Below are positions 36,055 through 42,400 of a stretch of DNA of 64,000 nt, in pieces (position 1 is the first letter of the stretch; each line of letters begins with the position of its first letter). The notes beneath the pieces are model-generated. The model was not told the DNA's origin. It did no database searches and saw nothing but the letters and a program-made list of their open reading frames with translations. This DNA is from Anaerolineaceae bacterium (lineage in GTDB: Bacteria; Chloroflexota; Anaerolineae; Anaerolineales; Anaerolineaceae): contig JARKPB010000003.1 of the NCBI GenBank assembly GCA_029975475.1, positions 186,001 to 250,000 of the forward strand. The letters run 5' to 3'. A program made the translations under genes and the position numbers.

Positions 36055-36819
36055 TTACTGGGTCTGAAGTTTGTATCCCAGCCGGCCTACGTTAATGAAG
36101 ATTTCTTGTCCCGGCAGCAGGGTTTGAAATTTACGCCGCAGCAAGTAAATTAAATACTTGGTGCGCTTGCGCGCTTCCGGCCCGTCCTGTCCCCAGATGG
36201 ACCGGGCAATCACCGGATAACTGACGATCGCTGGCGCCTGTTTGGCCAGGACCGATAGGACCGCAAATTCTTTTCCCGTTAGTTGAATAGTTTTTCCTCC
36301 ACTGGATACTTCCTGCGATGTAAGATCAATGGTTAACCCCAGGCCAGGCAGCACCAGGCGGCTGACCTGTTCTTCCTGACTGGCACGGCGCAGGACAGCC
36401 GTGATGCGGGCGACCACTTCTTCGTTATAAAACGGTTTGGTGATGTAATCGTCCACGCCGTCTTTTAATGCGCGCACCACATATTCCTTGTTCGCCAGAG
36501 CCGAAATGATGATAATCGGCAGATTGGACACCTTGCGCAGGTAAGAGAGGATGCTCCAACCGTCCATCTCGGGGATCATCAGATCAAGCAGCACAAGATC
36601 AGGTTTCAACTCGGCGACTTTTTTCAGCGCTTCCTGACCGCTGCGCGCGCTCATCACGCCAAAACCGGCGCGCATCATAATCTGTTTCAGCAAAAAAATC
36701 GTATCGTCATCATCCTCCACGATGAGGATGCGTTTGCGATCCATTCCCGGATCTTCATCCAGATCGACGCCGCTCATATAGGAGATTGTCGCTGTTCTTG
36801 TTTTCTCTATGAGCTCCAT
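36055..36819 (-). CDS. OmpR/PhoB-type response regulator
   Basis: A 254-residue protein: receiver domain at 29-145 with acidic pocket VEDDDD, phospho-acceptor Asp79 in LVLLDLMIPEMDG, Ser/Thr switch region IIIISAL and Lys in ITKPF; then a winged-helix DNA-binding domain (LTGKEFAVLSVLAKQAPAIVS...GRLGYKLQTQ). The ATG at 36819 has GGAGG five bases upstream; an earlier ATG lies inside the terminator T-run of the last RNA element and is rejected. No histidine kinase gene is nearby, so it is an orphan regulator. Three tandem riboswitch-like elements precede it and a surface-protein gene follows. Confidence 0.92.
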   Translation of the reverse strand: MELIEKTRTATISYMSGVDLDEDPGMDRKRILIVEDDDDTIFLLKQIMMRAGFGVMSARSGQEALKKVAELKPDLVLLDLMIPEMDGWSILSYLRKVSNLPIIIISALANKEYVVRALKDGVDDYITKPFYNEEVVARITAVLRRASQEEQVSRLVLPGLGLTIDLTSQEVSSGGKTIQLTGKEFAVLSVLAKQAPAIVSYPVIARSIWGQDGPEARKRTKYLIYLLRRKFQTLLPGQEIFINVGRLGYKLQTQ

Positions 36820-36840
36820 GCGTTCCTCCGCCATAAAAAC

Positions 36841-36953
36841 AAAAAACCGGCGCAAATCACGGCCGGTTTCGCTACTGGCTCCCCAGGGTCCCCGCCGGGT
36901 TTTCAACCGGACAAGCGACCAAATAAAGGACACTGGATCATCGCTTCCAATCA
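36841..36953 (-). ncRNA. c-di-GMP-II riboswitch-like element 1 with terminator (nearest the gene)
   Basis: Read on the minus strand: UGGAAGCGAUGAUCC, then UUUAUUUGGUCGCUUG, an inner hairpin region with GGGGAGCC, then AGUAGCGAAACCGGCC, then a terminator stem ACCGGC/GCCGGT with a T-run. UCGCU pairs with AGCGA. The blocks UUGG-stem-CUUG and AGUAG-stem-AACCGRCC match those I recall for the c-di-GMP-II class (for example UUGGGCACUUG ... UAGUAGUGCAACCGACC). The terminator 5' arm uses the same AACCGG bases as the aptamer end, which fits an ON switch. It ends just before the response regulator ribosome binding site. Confidence 0.65.
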
Positions 36954-36980
36954 AGTGAACTGTTCAGGTGCAATTAACCA

Positions 36981-37088
36981 AAAAAACCGGCGCAAATGCG
37001 GCCGGTTTCGCTACTGGCTCCCCAGGGTCCCCGCCGGCTTTTCTACCGGACAAGCGACCAAATAAAGGACACTGGATCATCGCTTCCT
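36981..37088 (-). ncRNA. c-di-GMP-II riboswitch-like element 2 with terminator
   Basis: Nearly identical to element 1, including its 5' block and UUUAUUUGGUCGCUUGUCC; only the hairpin loop (UAGAAAAG instead of UUGAAAAC) and the terminator loop differ. It ends with GCCGGTTTTTTTGG on the minus strand. Elements 1 and 2 look like a recent duplication with a period of about 140 bases. Confidence 0.65.
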
Positions 37089-37129
37089 ATCAATACGGAT
37101 GCTGTAAATGTGCAAGGTATTTAAACGAA

Positions 37130-37240
37130 CGAACCGGCTCGACAATTCTGGCCGGTTTCGCTACTGGCTCCCCAGACTCCCGCCGGTTTCATCACCGGAC
37201 AAGCGACCAATTTAAGAAATCTGGTTCAACGCCGCCAAAT
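37130..37240 (-). ncRNA. c-di-GMP-II riboswitch-like element 3 (promoter-proximal)
   Basis: More diverged than elements 1 and 2 but with the same core: CUUAAAUUGGUCGCUUGUCCGG, GGGGAGCCAGUAGCGAAACCGGCC. The terminator stem GAACCGGC.../GAGCCGGTTC is followed by a weaker GTTCG tail, so termination may be less efficient. The first transcribed bases from the consensus promoter lie about 12 bases upstream of this element. Confidence 0.6.
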
Positions 37241-37258
37241 GGTATGTAATGTAAAATC

Positions 37259-37287
37259 ATTATAGAGACGCATATATCAAATGTCAA
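37259..37287 (-). promoter_or_regulatory. Consensus sigma-70 promoter of the triple-riboswitch operon
   Basis: Minus strand: -35 TTGACA (37282-37287), 17-base spacer, -10 TATAAT (37259-37264). Both hexamers are perfect, so initiation should be strong and unregulated, leaving control to the downstream RNA elements. Expected start near 37252, giving a leader of about 430 bases before the response regulator ATG. Confidence 0.85.
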
Positions 37288-37353
37288 TACCTTTTACCAA
37301 CTTTTCCATTACCGTTGTGTTGCAATATTGTTGCAGGGAATTTTAACCAAAAA

Positions 37354-37375
37354 CTCCAGCCCTTGCGGGCTGGAG
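37354..37375 (-). terminator. Intrinsic terminator of surface protein gene A
   Basis: A 9-bp stem, CTCCAGCCC/GGGCTGGAG, with TTGC loop, followed on the minus strand by TTTTTGG; 24 bases after the stop. Confidence 0.85.
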
Positions 37376-37399
37376 TGATATAACATCCTGCTAATCGAT

Positions 37400-38533
37400 T
37401 TACCCTAACCGGCGGTTGATACCGTGCAGGGCCAGGCCAAAACCCATAACCATCAATCCGAGGTTGGTGAAGAGGCTGGCCAGGTTCGAACCGCCGAAAC
37501 CCTCAAAATCAGCACCGGTAACCGGGATCAGAATTGGCCCGCCGGAAGCAGGCGGAGGAGGCAGGGTTGGCTGCCGGCCGCTGGGCGGAGGGGTGACAGT
37601 GCTGCCGGGATCATCGGGCGTTTCGGAAACCTGGGGAGTCTCGGTGACCACCTGGCAGAGCTCCAGTGATGTTTCCAGGGTGGTGGATTGCGCCCCGAGG
37701 ATGTTATGAACCCAGCTGACAACCACTTTATGGCTGCCGCCGCCGGTCTGGGCGAAGTCAATGCTGCTGCCCGGCAGCACGACCAGCGGCCCGCCGACCT
37801 GATCGCCGTCATCAATGTCATAATTGAAGCTGATCGAGAACGAATTTGGGTTGAAGACACTCCAGATGATGAAGTTCGGCTGGGCAAAAGCAGCGGCGAC
37901 TTCACCGTCTACAGGCACCTCCTCGCGCTGATCAGAACAAATCGGGTTGATTTGTAATTGAGCGATCTGCGGCACCTCGGTGGGGGTTTCTGTGACAACT
38001 GGCGTTTCGGTCACCACCGGGGTTTCGGTCACCACCGGCGTTTCAGTCACCACCGGGGTTTCAGTCACCACCGGCGTTTCAGTCACCACCGGCGTCTCGG
38101 TTACGACAGGTGTATTGGTTGGAGTCGGGCTGTTTCCGCAGTCATAATAACCGTTATATTTATCCGGGTTTTTCGCGCTGTATGTGCCCCCGTTCCAGCT
38201 CACGCTGGCTGAGGTGATTTGCACGTTGGTACCGCTGGGTAAATAATCGGTGAAATGCCAGGTCTTCCCGCTCAATTTGCCAGGGCTGATAGAACCGTAA
38301 GTATAAGTCAAATTGCCAGGCGTTGGCTCGCCGGACTGCACCAGGACAAAATGCACCTCGATCTGGTTGCCCACACACTGAACGTGGGAAAGCTGCAGCG
38401 CGGTGTTATCTGCTGCTGCCGCGGCCGGTGTGGCCACGAAGGACAACACCATACCGACTACCAATAATGAAACTCCGAGGATATACGCGCCCCTGGTGAG
38501 CTTTGAAAGGATGGTTTTTCGCATAGTGTTCAT
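37400..38533 (-). CDS. Cell-wall-anchored (sortase substrate) repeat protein A
   Basis: A 377-residue exported protein related to the one at 34849-36036. The ATG at 38533 has AGGGAG eight bases upstream; the longer frame reads through the RNA element and is rejected. Order: signal peptide ending ATPAAA, shared beta domain (ALQLSHVQCVGNQIEVHFVL...NPDKYNGYYDCG), seven VVTETP repeats, second beta domain (FIIWSVFNPNSFSISFNYDIDDGDQ), Pro/Thr linker, sorting signal IPVTG (336-340), membrane helix and short RR tail. It stands in its own transcription unit behind one riboswitch-like element, so both surface proteins should respond to the same signal. Adhesion is a plausible but unproven role. Confidence 0.88.
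   Translation of the reverse strand: MNTMRKTILSKLTRGAYILGVSLLVVGMVLSFVATPAAAAADNTALQLSHVQCVGNQIEVHFVLVQSGEPTPGNLTYTYGSISPGKLSGKTWHFTDYLPSGTNVQITSASVSWNGGTYSAKNPDKYNGYYDCGNSPTPTNTPVVTETPVVTETPVVTETPVVTETPVVTETPVVTETPVVTETPTEVPQIAQLQINPICSDQREEVPVDGEVAAAFAQPNFIIWSVFNPNSFSISFNYDIDDGDQVGGPLVVLPGSSIDFAQTGGGSHKVVVSWVHNILGAQSTTLETSLELCQVVTETPQVSETPDDPGSTVTPPPSGRQPTLPPPPASGGPILIPVTGADFEGFGGSNLASLFTNLGLMVMGFGLALHGINRRLG
37984..38112 (-). repeat. 18-bp tandem coding repeats (VVTETP x7)
   Basis: Seven copies of an 18-base unit encoding VVTETP, several of them identical in DNA sequence, which suggests recent expansion. Same unit as in the neighbouring surface-protein gene. Confidence 0.85.
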
Positions 38534-38551
38534 ACTTGTTTCTCCCTGAAC

Positions 38552-38662
38552 AAAAAAAAGAACCGGCCTTTGTATTTGGCCGGTTTCGCTGCTTGCTCCC
38601 CTGCTACCCGTCCCGTTCCGGGACAAGCGACCAAATTAAGTAGCCGGATCATTGCTCCAATT
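38552..38662 (-). ncRNA. c-di-GMP-II riboswitch-like element 4 with terminator
   Basis: Minus strand: UUGGAGCAAUGAUCC, CUUAAUUUGGUCGCUUGUCC, hairpin CCCGGAACGGG, GGGGAGCAAGCAGCGAAACCGGCC, then AACCGGCC/GGCCGGTT terminator stem with a run of T. The inner hairpin differs from elements 1-3 while the flanking blocks and the UCGCUUG/CAAGC-AGCGA pairing are kept, as expected for a conserved RNA structure. It lies 19 bases ahead of the ATG of surface protein A. Confidence 0.65.
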
Positions 38663-38775
38663 GTTTGCGTTAGGCTGTTAAGGAGGATCGTTCACCGCCG
38701 GTTCCACGGCTGGTCCAAAACTGATGGACACTTTTTAACTTGTAATTAGATATAAATTATCTTATTACAGTTTTT

Positions 38776-38803
38776 ATTATACAGGCTGGGTTAATTTTGT
38801 CAA
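38776..38803 (-). promoter_or_regulatory. Consensus sigma-70 promoter of surface protein A
   Basis: Minus strand: -35 TTGACA (38798-38803), 16-base spacer, -10 TATAAT (38776-38781). The leader of about 235 bases includes 100 bases of hairpin-rich sequence ahead of element 4 (38663-38765) with no recognisable gene. Confidence 0.8.
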
Positions 38804-38854
38804 TACACAAATTCCACTTTTTTCATACCAGAGTGTTGCGGTTTTATTAAAAAA

Positions 38855-38883
38855 CCCTCCGCGGGGTGGTCAGCCGCGGAGGG
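38855..38883 (-). terminator. Intrinsic terminator of the MFS gene
   Basis: A 10-bp stem CCCTCCGCGG/CCGCGGAGGG followed on the minus strand by TTTTTTAATAAAA, 19 bases after the stop. Confidence 0.85.
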
Positions 38884-38902
38884 GCGGAGAAAAGAAGCGC
38901 GC

Positions 38903-40168
38903 TCAGACAGATGCGGGTTCAACCAGCGGGTCTTGCTGCGCTTCCAGCTGAACAATATCCGGCACGCCAAATCCAGCCAGGCCAATGAGGATGCATAACC
39001 CGCCGCCCAGCAGGAACCAGGCGCGCACGCCCATTAACTCGGCGATTGGCGCTGCTACCAGCATACTCAACGGCATCATCGCGGCTGCCAGCGACCCGAC
39101 CGTTGAAAACACCCTTCCCTGCATCTCAGCCGGGATGCGCGACTGGAACAAAGCCATAATGGGCGCGTTCGTGATCGGGGTCATAATACCGGTTATCGCC
39201 CAGCCAACCACGGCCGCCGCGAACCAGCCCGCCGGCACCAGGCCGGCGATCAACACGCCCACTCCAAGCCCGGCCATGCCCGCCAGCGTGGTCAGGACCT
39301 TTTTCTTAAACCCGCCCCAGACCCCCATGACCAGACCGCCAATCACAATTCCAATCCCCATCGCCGACTCGATCAGGCTGAGGTGCCAGACCCCGCCGGA
39401 AAAATACCGCGTGATGAGCAGCGGCATCAGGGTCCCGGAAGGAGAGAGGACAAAATTCAACAGGGTCGCCATCCCGATCAAATAATAAGCGCCTTTCCAT
39501 TTTCCCAGATAGCGAAACCCAAAGCGCACATCAGCCAGGATCGCCCGAGGTGTAACCGGGTCGCTGGAGACTGTCCTGGGCTGCGGAACCGCGATGAACA
39601 GCAGAGGGATGACCGCAAAGCAGGCCGTGACCACGTCAACGGCAATCACGCCGTACAGCGGTAATACCGTCATCAACAGCGCGCCCAAAGGCGGCGCGAT
39701 GATGTTTAATGCCCCGCGCAGCCCCTGGTTCAACCCGGCGATCCGCGAAAGATGGCGCTCCGGCACCATCAGAGAGGTCGAAGCCTGCATGGCTGGCCAG
39801 TGGAATATTCCGCCCAGAGCGCGCAGAAAAAGTACAGCATAGATATGCCATAACTGCACAGCATCAAAGAAAAACAGAACCGCCAGGCTAAAGGTAACCA
39901 GCGCGATCGCTGAATCTGCCAGGACCATTACCCAGCGGCGGTTCCAGCGGTCCACCAGCGCGCCGGCAAAAGGCAGGATAAACACCTCTGGCAGCAGCGC
40001 CACCAGGGTGGCCGTGGTCAGCACCACTGCCGAACCGGTTTTCTGGGTTAAATACCACACCAGAGCGAACTGCACCAGCCCGCTACCGAGCAAAGAAATC
40101 AACTGACCGCCCCAGATGGGCAGAAATTTGCGCATCCAACCCGCTTCAATGACACCATGATCCGCCAT
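38903..40168 (-). CDS. MFS transporter (macrolide-efflux/exporter-like)
   Basis: A 421-residue protein with twelve membrane helices. GALVDRWNRRWVMVLAD is the MFS loop 2-3 motif in the form seen in Mef-type and enterobactin-exporter-like MFS proteins. The ATG at 40168 has GGAGG four bases upstream; an open frame continues 126 bases further without support. It is 76 bases downstream of the SHOCT-like gene with no terminator between them, so it probably belongs to the operon controlled by the palindrome at 41354-41389. Confidence 0.85.
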   Translation of the reverse strand: MADHGVIEAGWMRKFLPIWGGQLISLLGSGLVQFALVWYLTQKTGSAVVLTTATLVALLPEVFILPFAGALVDRWNRRWVMVLADSAIALVTFSLAVLFFFDAVQLWHIYAVLFLRALGGIFHWPAMQASTSLMVPERHLSRIAGLNQGLRGALNIIAPPLGALLMTVLPLYGVIAVDVVTACFAVIPLLFIAVPQPRTVSSDPVTPRAILADVRFGFRYLGKWKGAYYLIGMATLLNFVLSPSGTLMPLLITRYFSGGVWHLSLIESAMGIGIVIGGLVMGVWGGFKKKVLTTLAGMAGLGVGVLIAGLVPAGWFAAAVVGWAITGIMTPITNAPIMALFQSRIPAEMQGRVFSTVGSLAAAMMPLSMLVAAPIAELMGVRAWFLLGGGLCILIGLAGFGVPDIVQLEAQQDPLVEPASV

Positions 40169-40244
40169 GCTTCCTCCAGCAAGGAGATACCGCCGGCCGG
40201 GTTTCGGCCGTTGGAATCCCCTTTTCTTGTTTTTATCTTCAGGA

Positions 40245-40640
40245 TTATTCGATATACACTTCGACGTGCTCGCCGTCTTCCTCGTCGTAGACATCCACGA
40301 TCTGGCCCAGCTCGCCGCTGTTAATCAGTGAAATCAGCTGCTCCGGCTCCACGCCGTCCACTTCGGGGGCAAATTTCATCCCCATCTTCAAGCCGGCGTT
40401 GACCACGCTGATCGGCATGCGCAGGTTAACCCGCGTCTTCCCGCTGTTCGTATCGGTAACCCGGACGCGAAACCAACGCCCCTGCCCGCGGGTTGTGAAC
40501 CGCTGGCTCGTTTCCGCGCCGCCGGCCGCCGCAACGGACGGGCCATCCAGCGCGCTCAAAATTTCAGCCGCCTGATCCGCGGATAGTTTCCCTTCCTGCA
40601 CCATTTTTAAGACCCGCATTCTTTCTTCACTGGTAGCCAT
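40245..40640 (-). CDS. SHOCT-like domain protein
   Basis: A 131-residue protein. The N terminus, MATSEERMRVLKMVQEGKLSADQAAEILSAL, is the short helical SHOCT-like module seen in YvlB and similar proteins; the rest (WFRVRVTDTNSGKTRVNLRMPISVVNAGLKMG...) matches the common partner domain with an acidic C terminus. These proteins are often encoded with DUF2089 or PadR regulators and transporters and are thought to be regulatory partners. It starts 5 bases after the DUF2089-like gene. Confidence 0.78.
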   Translation of the reverse strand: MATSEERMRVLKMVQEGKLSADQAAEILSALDGPSVAAAGGAETSQRFTTRGQGRWFRVRVTDTNSGKTRVNLRMPISVVNAGLKMGMKFAPEVDGVEPEQLISLINSGELGQIVDVYDEEDGEHVEVYIE

Positions 40641-40645
40641 ACTTG

Positions 40646-41065
40646 TTACTCCTTCTCAGCAGCGTCTTCTTCGCCGCTTTTCTTGCCCCTTAGCCGCGCC
40701 TGCGCTTCTTCAGATGTGATCCGACCGGCGCTTAAATCCTCCAGAATCCGCAGCCGCTCTTCAGCCGACAGGCGCGGAGATTGTTCTTCCCGGCCCGGTT
40801 CAAAACCCAGCGCGCGAATAATTTCGAGCAAACGGCTGCGCAGGGTAGGATAGGACAGCCGCAGTTCCTCTTCCATGCGGTTCAGACGCCCTTCGCAGCG
40901 CACAAACGTCAAAACAAACTGCACCTGTTCCGGGGATAAACGGCCAAAAGCGTTGCTGGCGGCGCTGAAATGCCCTTCAATGGAAGTGTCGCAATCGGGG
41001 CAATACAGCCGGGTGACCAGCAGTTTGCTGTCGCATACAGGACATTTTTCCAACATCGGTCTCAT
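40646..41065 (-). CDS. DUF2089-like zinc-finger/HTH protein
   Basis: The N terminus has CPVCDSKLLVTRLYCPDCDTSIEGHF, a four-Cys zinc ribbon, followed by a helix-turn-helix-like stretch (LSPEQVQFVLTFVRCEGRLNRMEEELRLSYPTLRSRLLEII) and a C-terminal SHOCT-like segment (SAEERLRILEDLSAGRITSEEAQARL). This is the DUF2089 layout, a likely DNA-binding regulator. The start is ambiguous: ATG at 41065 is used, but a TTG at 41092 overlaps the upstream stop as TTGA and could be a coupled start. It is a candidate to bind the palindrome upstream of the operon. Confidence 0.78.
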   Translation of the reverse strand: MRPMLEKCPVCDSKLLVTRLYCPDCDTSIEGHFSAASNAFGRLSPEQVQFVLTFVRCEGRLNRMEEELRLSYPTLRSRLLEIIRALGFEPGREEQSPRLSAEERLRILEDLSAGRITSEEAQARLRGKKSGEEDAAEKE

Positions 41066-41088
41066 CTTTTTGCCTGCCTTTACGAAAA

Positions 41089-41298
41089 TCAATAAGAATG
41101 ACCCGTCTGCCGCCTGAGCGCGCTTTTTTTCAGCGCCCAGCCCAGGTTAATCAGGCGTTCTCCCAGCCAGAGAGCCAGTCCGCCAGGAAACATAGTCTGG
41201 CCGTTCCGAGCCTGTCTGGCCAGCCGGCATCGTTTTGCTTCTTCCAGCCGCTCGCAGTGATAGGCTTTTTCCGCCTGCAGCATCCAGTGTACGTTCAT
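41089..41298 (-). CDS. Small hypothetical protein, first gene of the operon
   Basis: A 69-residue basic protein (LQAEKAYHCERLEEAKRCRLARQARNG... then WLGERLINLGWALKKSALRRQ). The C-terminal half could form an amphipathic helix. It lies about 40 bases after the predicted transcription start and overlaps the possible TTG start of the DUF2089-like gene. No family recognised, and it could be non-coding leader. Confidence 0.5.
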   Translation of the reverse strand: MNVHWMLQAEKAYHCERLEEAKRCRLARQARNGQTMFPGGLALWLGERLINLGWALKKSALRRQTGHSY

Positions 41299-41339
41299 TC
41301 CAGTTCCAATCTTAATAAATGTTTTAGATTTCTAAAGAT

Positions 41340-41367
41340 ATTTTATCACTTTATTCAATATTGTCAA
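41340..41367 (-). promoter_or_regulatory. Promoter of the DUF2089/SHOCT/MFS operon
   Basis: Minus strand: -35 TTGACA (41362-41367), 16-base spacer, -10 TAAAAT (41340-41345). The -35 hexamer lies inside the palindrome at 41354-41389. Confidence 0.75.
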
Positions 41368-41389
41368 TAGTTATATTGATAATATTGAA
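41354..41389. promoter_or_regulatory. 36-bp palindromic operator candidate
   Basis: Arms of 16 bases (TTCAATATTGTCAATA and TATTGATAATATTGAA) differ at one position and flank a GTTA centre. The palindrome covers the -35 box, so a bound dimer would block transcription. AT-rich in an otherwise GC-rich region. Confidence 0.7.
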
Positions 41390-41422
41390 ATGAAGTTGAA
41401 TATATTTAACCCCCGTAAAAAA

Positions 41423-41439
41423 CCGCCCGTTGCGGGCGG
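41423..41439 (-). terminator. Intrinsic terminator of the DUF6504-like gene
   Basis: CCGCCCG/CGGGCGG stem with a TTG-sized loop and TTTTTT after it on the minus strand. Confidence 0.8.
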
Positions 41440-41443
41440 CAGG

Positions 41444-41809
41444 TCAATCGTTTGAAAAGCGTTCGCCTTTCAATATCCACTGCCCCTTTCGCAGGAGCGC
41501 GTTTTGCGGCCTGCGGTCATAGTACAAATCAAAGATCCGTCCGCCTTCCACTTTTACGCGAAAATTAAACTGGCCCACGCCCCAGGAACCAACCCTGGCA
41601 GCCCGCGCAGCGTGCTCCGGGCGCATATTGCGGGCGCGGCTACCGCGGCGCTGATGATCACGCCAGGCTTCCAGCAGTTCAACAATTACATAACTTTCAC
41701 CCCGCCAGATCAGTCCGTCCGGGCAGGATGGTGTTTTCTCCAGTAACGGCGGGGTTTGATACCAGACTTCGACAGGCTCGTCAATTAAGTGGACAGCGAG
41801 TTTACTCAT
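41444..41809 (-). CDS. DUF6504-like protein
   Basis: A 121-residue protein starting MSKLAVHLIDEPVEVWYQTPP. The pattern PVEVW...P..LIWRGESYVIVELLEAWRD...GSWGVGQFNFRVKVEGGRIFDLYYDRRP matches small DUF6504-type proteins, in which the C-terminal part is replaced or fused in actinobacteria. Function unknown. The ATG at 41809 has TATAAT ten bases upstream and no ribosome binding site, pointing to a very short leader; an ATG 32 bases earlier is an alternative. Confidence 0.65.
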   Translation of the reverse strand: MSKLAVHLIDEPVEVWYQTPPLLEKTPSCPDGLIWRGESYVIVELLEAWRDHQRRGSRARNMRPEHAARAARVGSWGVGQFNFRVKVEGGRIFDLYYDRRPQNALLRKGQWILKGERFSND

Positions 41810-41900
41810 TGGTACAATAATTATACGGGAAGTTTTTTTCATTTTTTGTATATCCACCAGGCCAGCCTCTGCCTGTGCTCTTTTTTTGAGGAAATTTTTT

Positions 41901-42392
41901 ATGAAAACACTCCTTCTCATGCGACATGCCAAATCAAGCTGGAAGCAGCCTGATCTGCAAGATTTTGACCGTCCGCTGGCGAAGCGGGGACGCAAAGACG
42001 TGCCCCGCATGGCTGAACTGCTGCTGAAAGCCGAACTGGTTCCAGAAGTGATCCTCGCGTCTCCTGCGCTGCGCGCCCAACTGACAGCCGAAATGCTGGC
42101 CGCTCAGATCAACCGGCTGGATCATGTGGAATATCTGCATGAGTTCTACATGGCCGAACCGCAAACCTACCTGGAAGCCCTGAAAGCCCTGCCGGATACC
42201 CTGGAACGGGTGATGATCATCGGCCATAACCCCGGGCTGGAAGGTCTGCTGCAGATCTTGAGCGGCCATGTGGAAACGCTGCCAACTGCTGCCATTGCAT
42301 ATATCAGTCTGCCGATAAAAAAGTGGTCCGAGCTCACAGAACAATCCGAAGGCAGTCTGATTGAACTCTGGCGGCCCAAGGACCTCAAATAA
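41901..42392 (+). CDS. sixA: SixA-type phosphohistidine phosphatase
   Basis: A 163-residue histidine phosphatase. The N terminus LLLMRHAKSSWKQPDLQDFDRPLAKRGRKDVPRMAELL holds the RHAKS motif with the catalytic His, and VMIIGHNPGLEGLL supplies the second His. Short size and the RHAKS-SW-D-RPL pattern mark the SixA group, which removes phosphate from histidine on phosphotransfer domains. GAGGAAA lies six bases before the ATG. No histidine kinase is adjacent. Confidence 0.9.
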   Translation: MKTLLLMRHAKSSWKQPDLQDFDRPLAKRGRKDVPRMAELLLKAELVPEVILASPALRAQLTAEMLAAQINRLDHVEYLHEFYMAEPQTYLEALKALPDTLERVMIIGHNPGLEGLLQILSGHVETLPTAAIAYISLPIKKWSELTEQSEGSLIELWRPKDLK

Positions 42393-42400
42393 TTTTAATT

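Noticed and set aside
36841-37240. Repeated elements as REP/MITE-type mobile repeats
   Set aside because: All copies lie in leaders in the same orientation to the downstream gene, each followed by a terminator, with changes that keep pairing; no terminal inverted repeats or target duplications are seen.
37242-37353. AT-rich gap as a possible attachment site or tRNA remnant
   Set aside because: No cloverleaf or integrase gene is present; the AT content is explained by the promoter and terminator found there.
35452-38112. Regular 18-bp repeats that could suggest a CRISPR or minisatellite
   Set aside because: The units are contiguous, in frame, encode VVT(D/E)TP, and have no spacers or cas genes.
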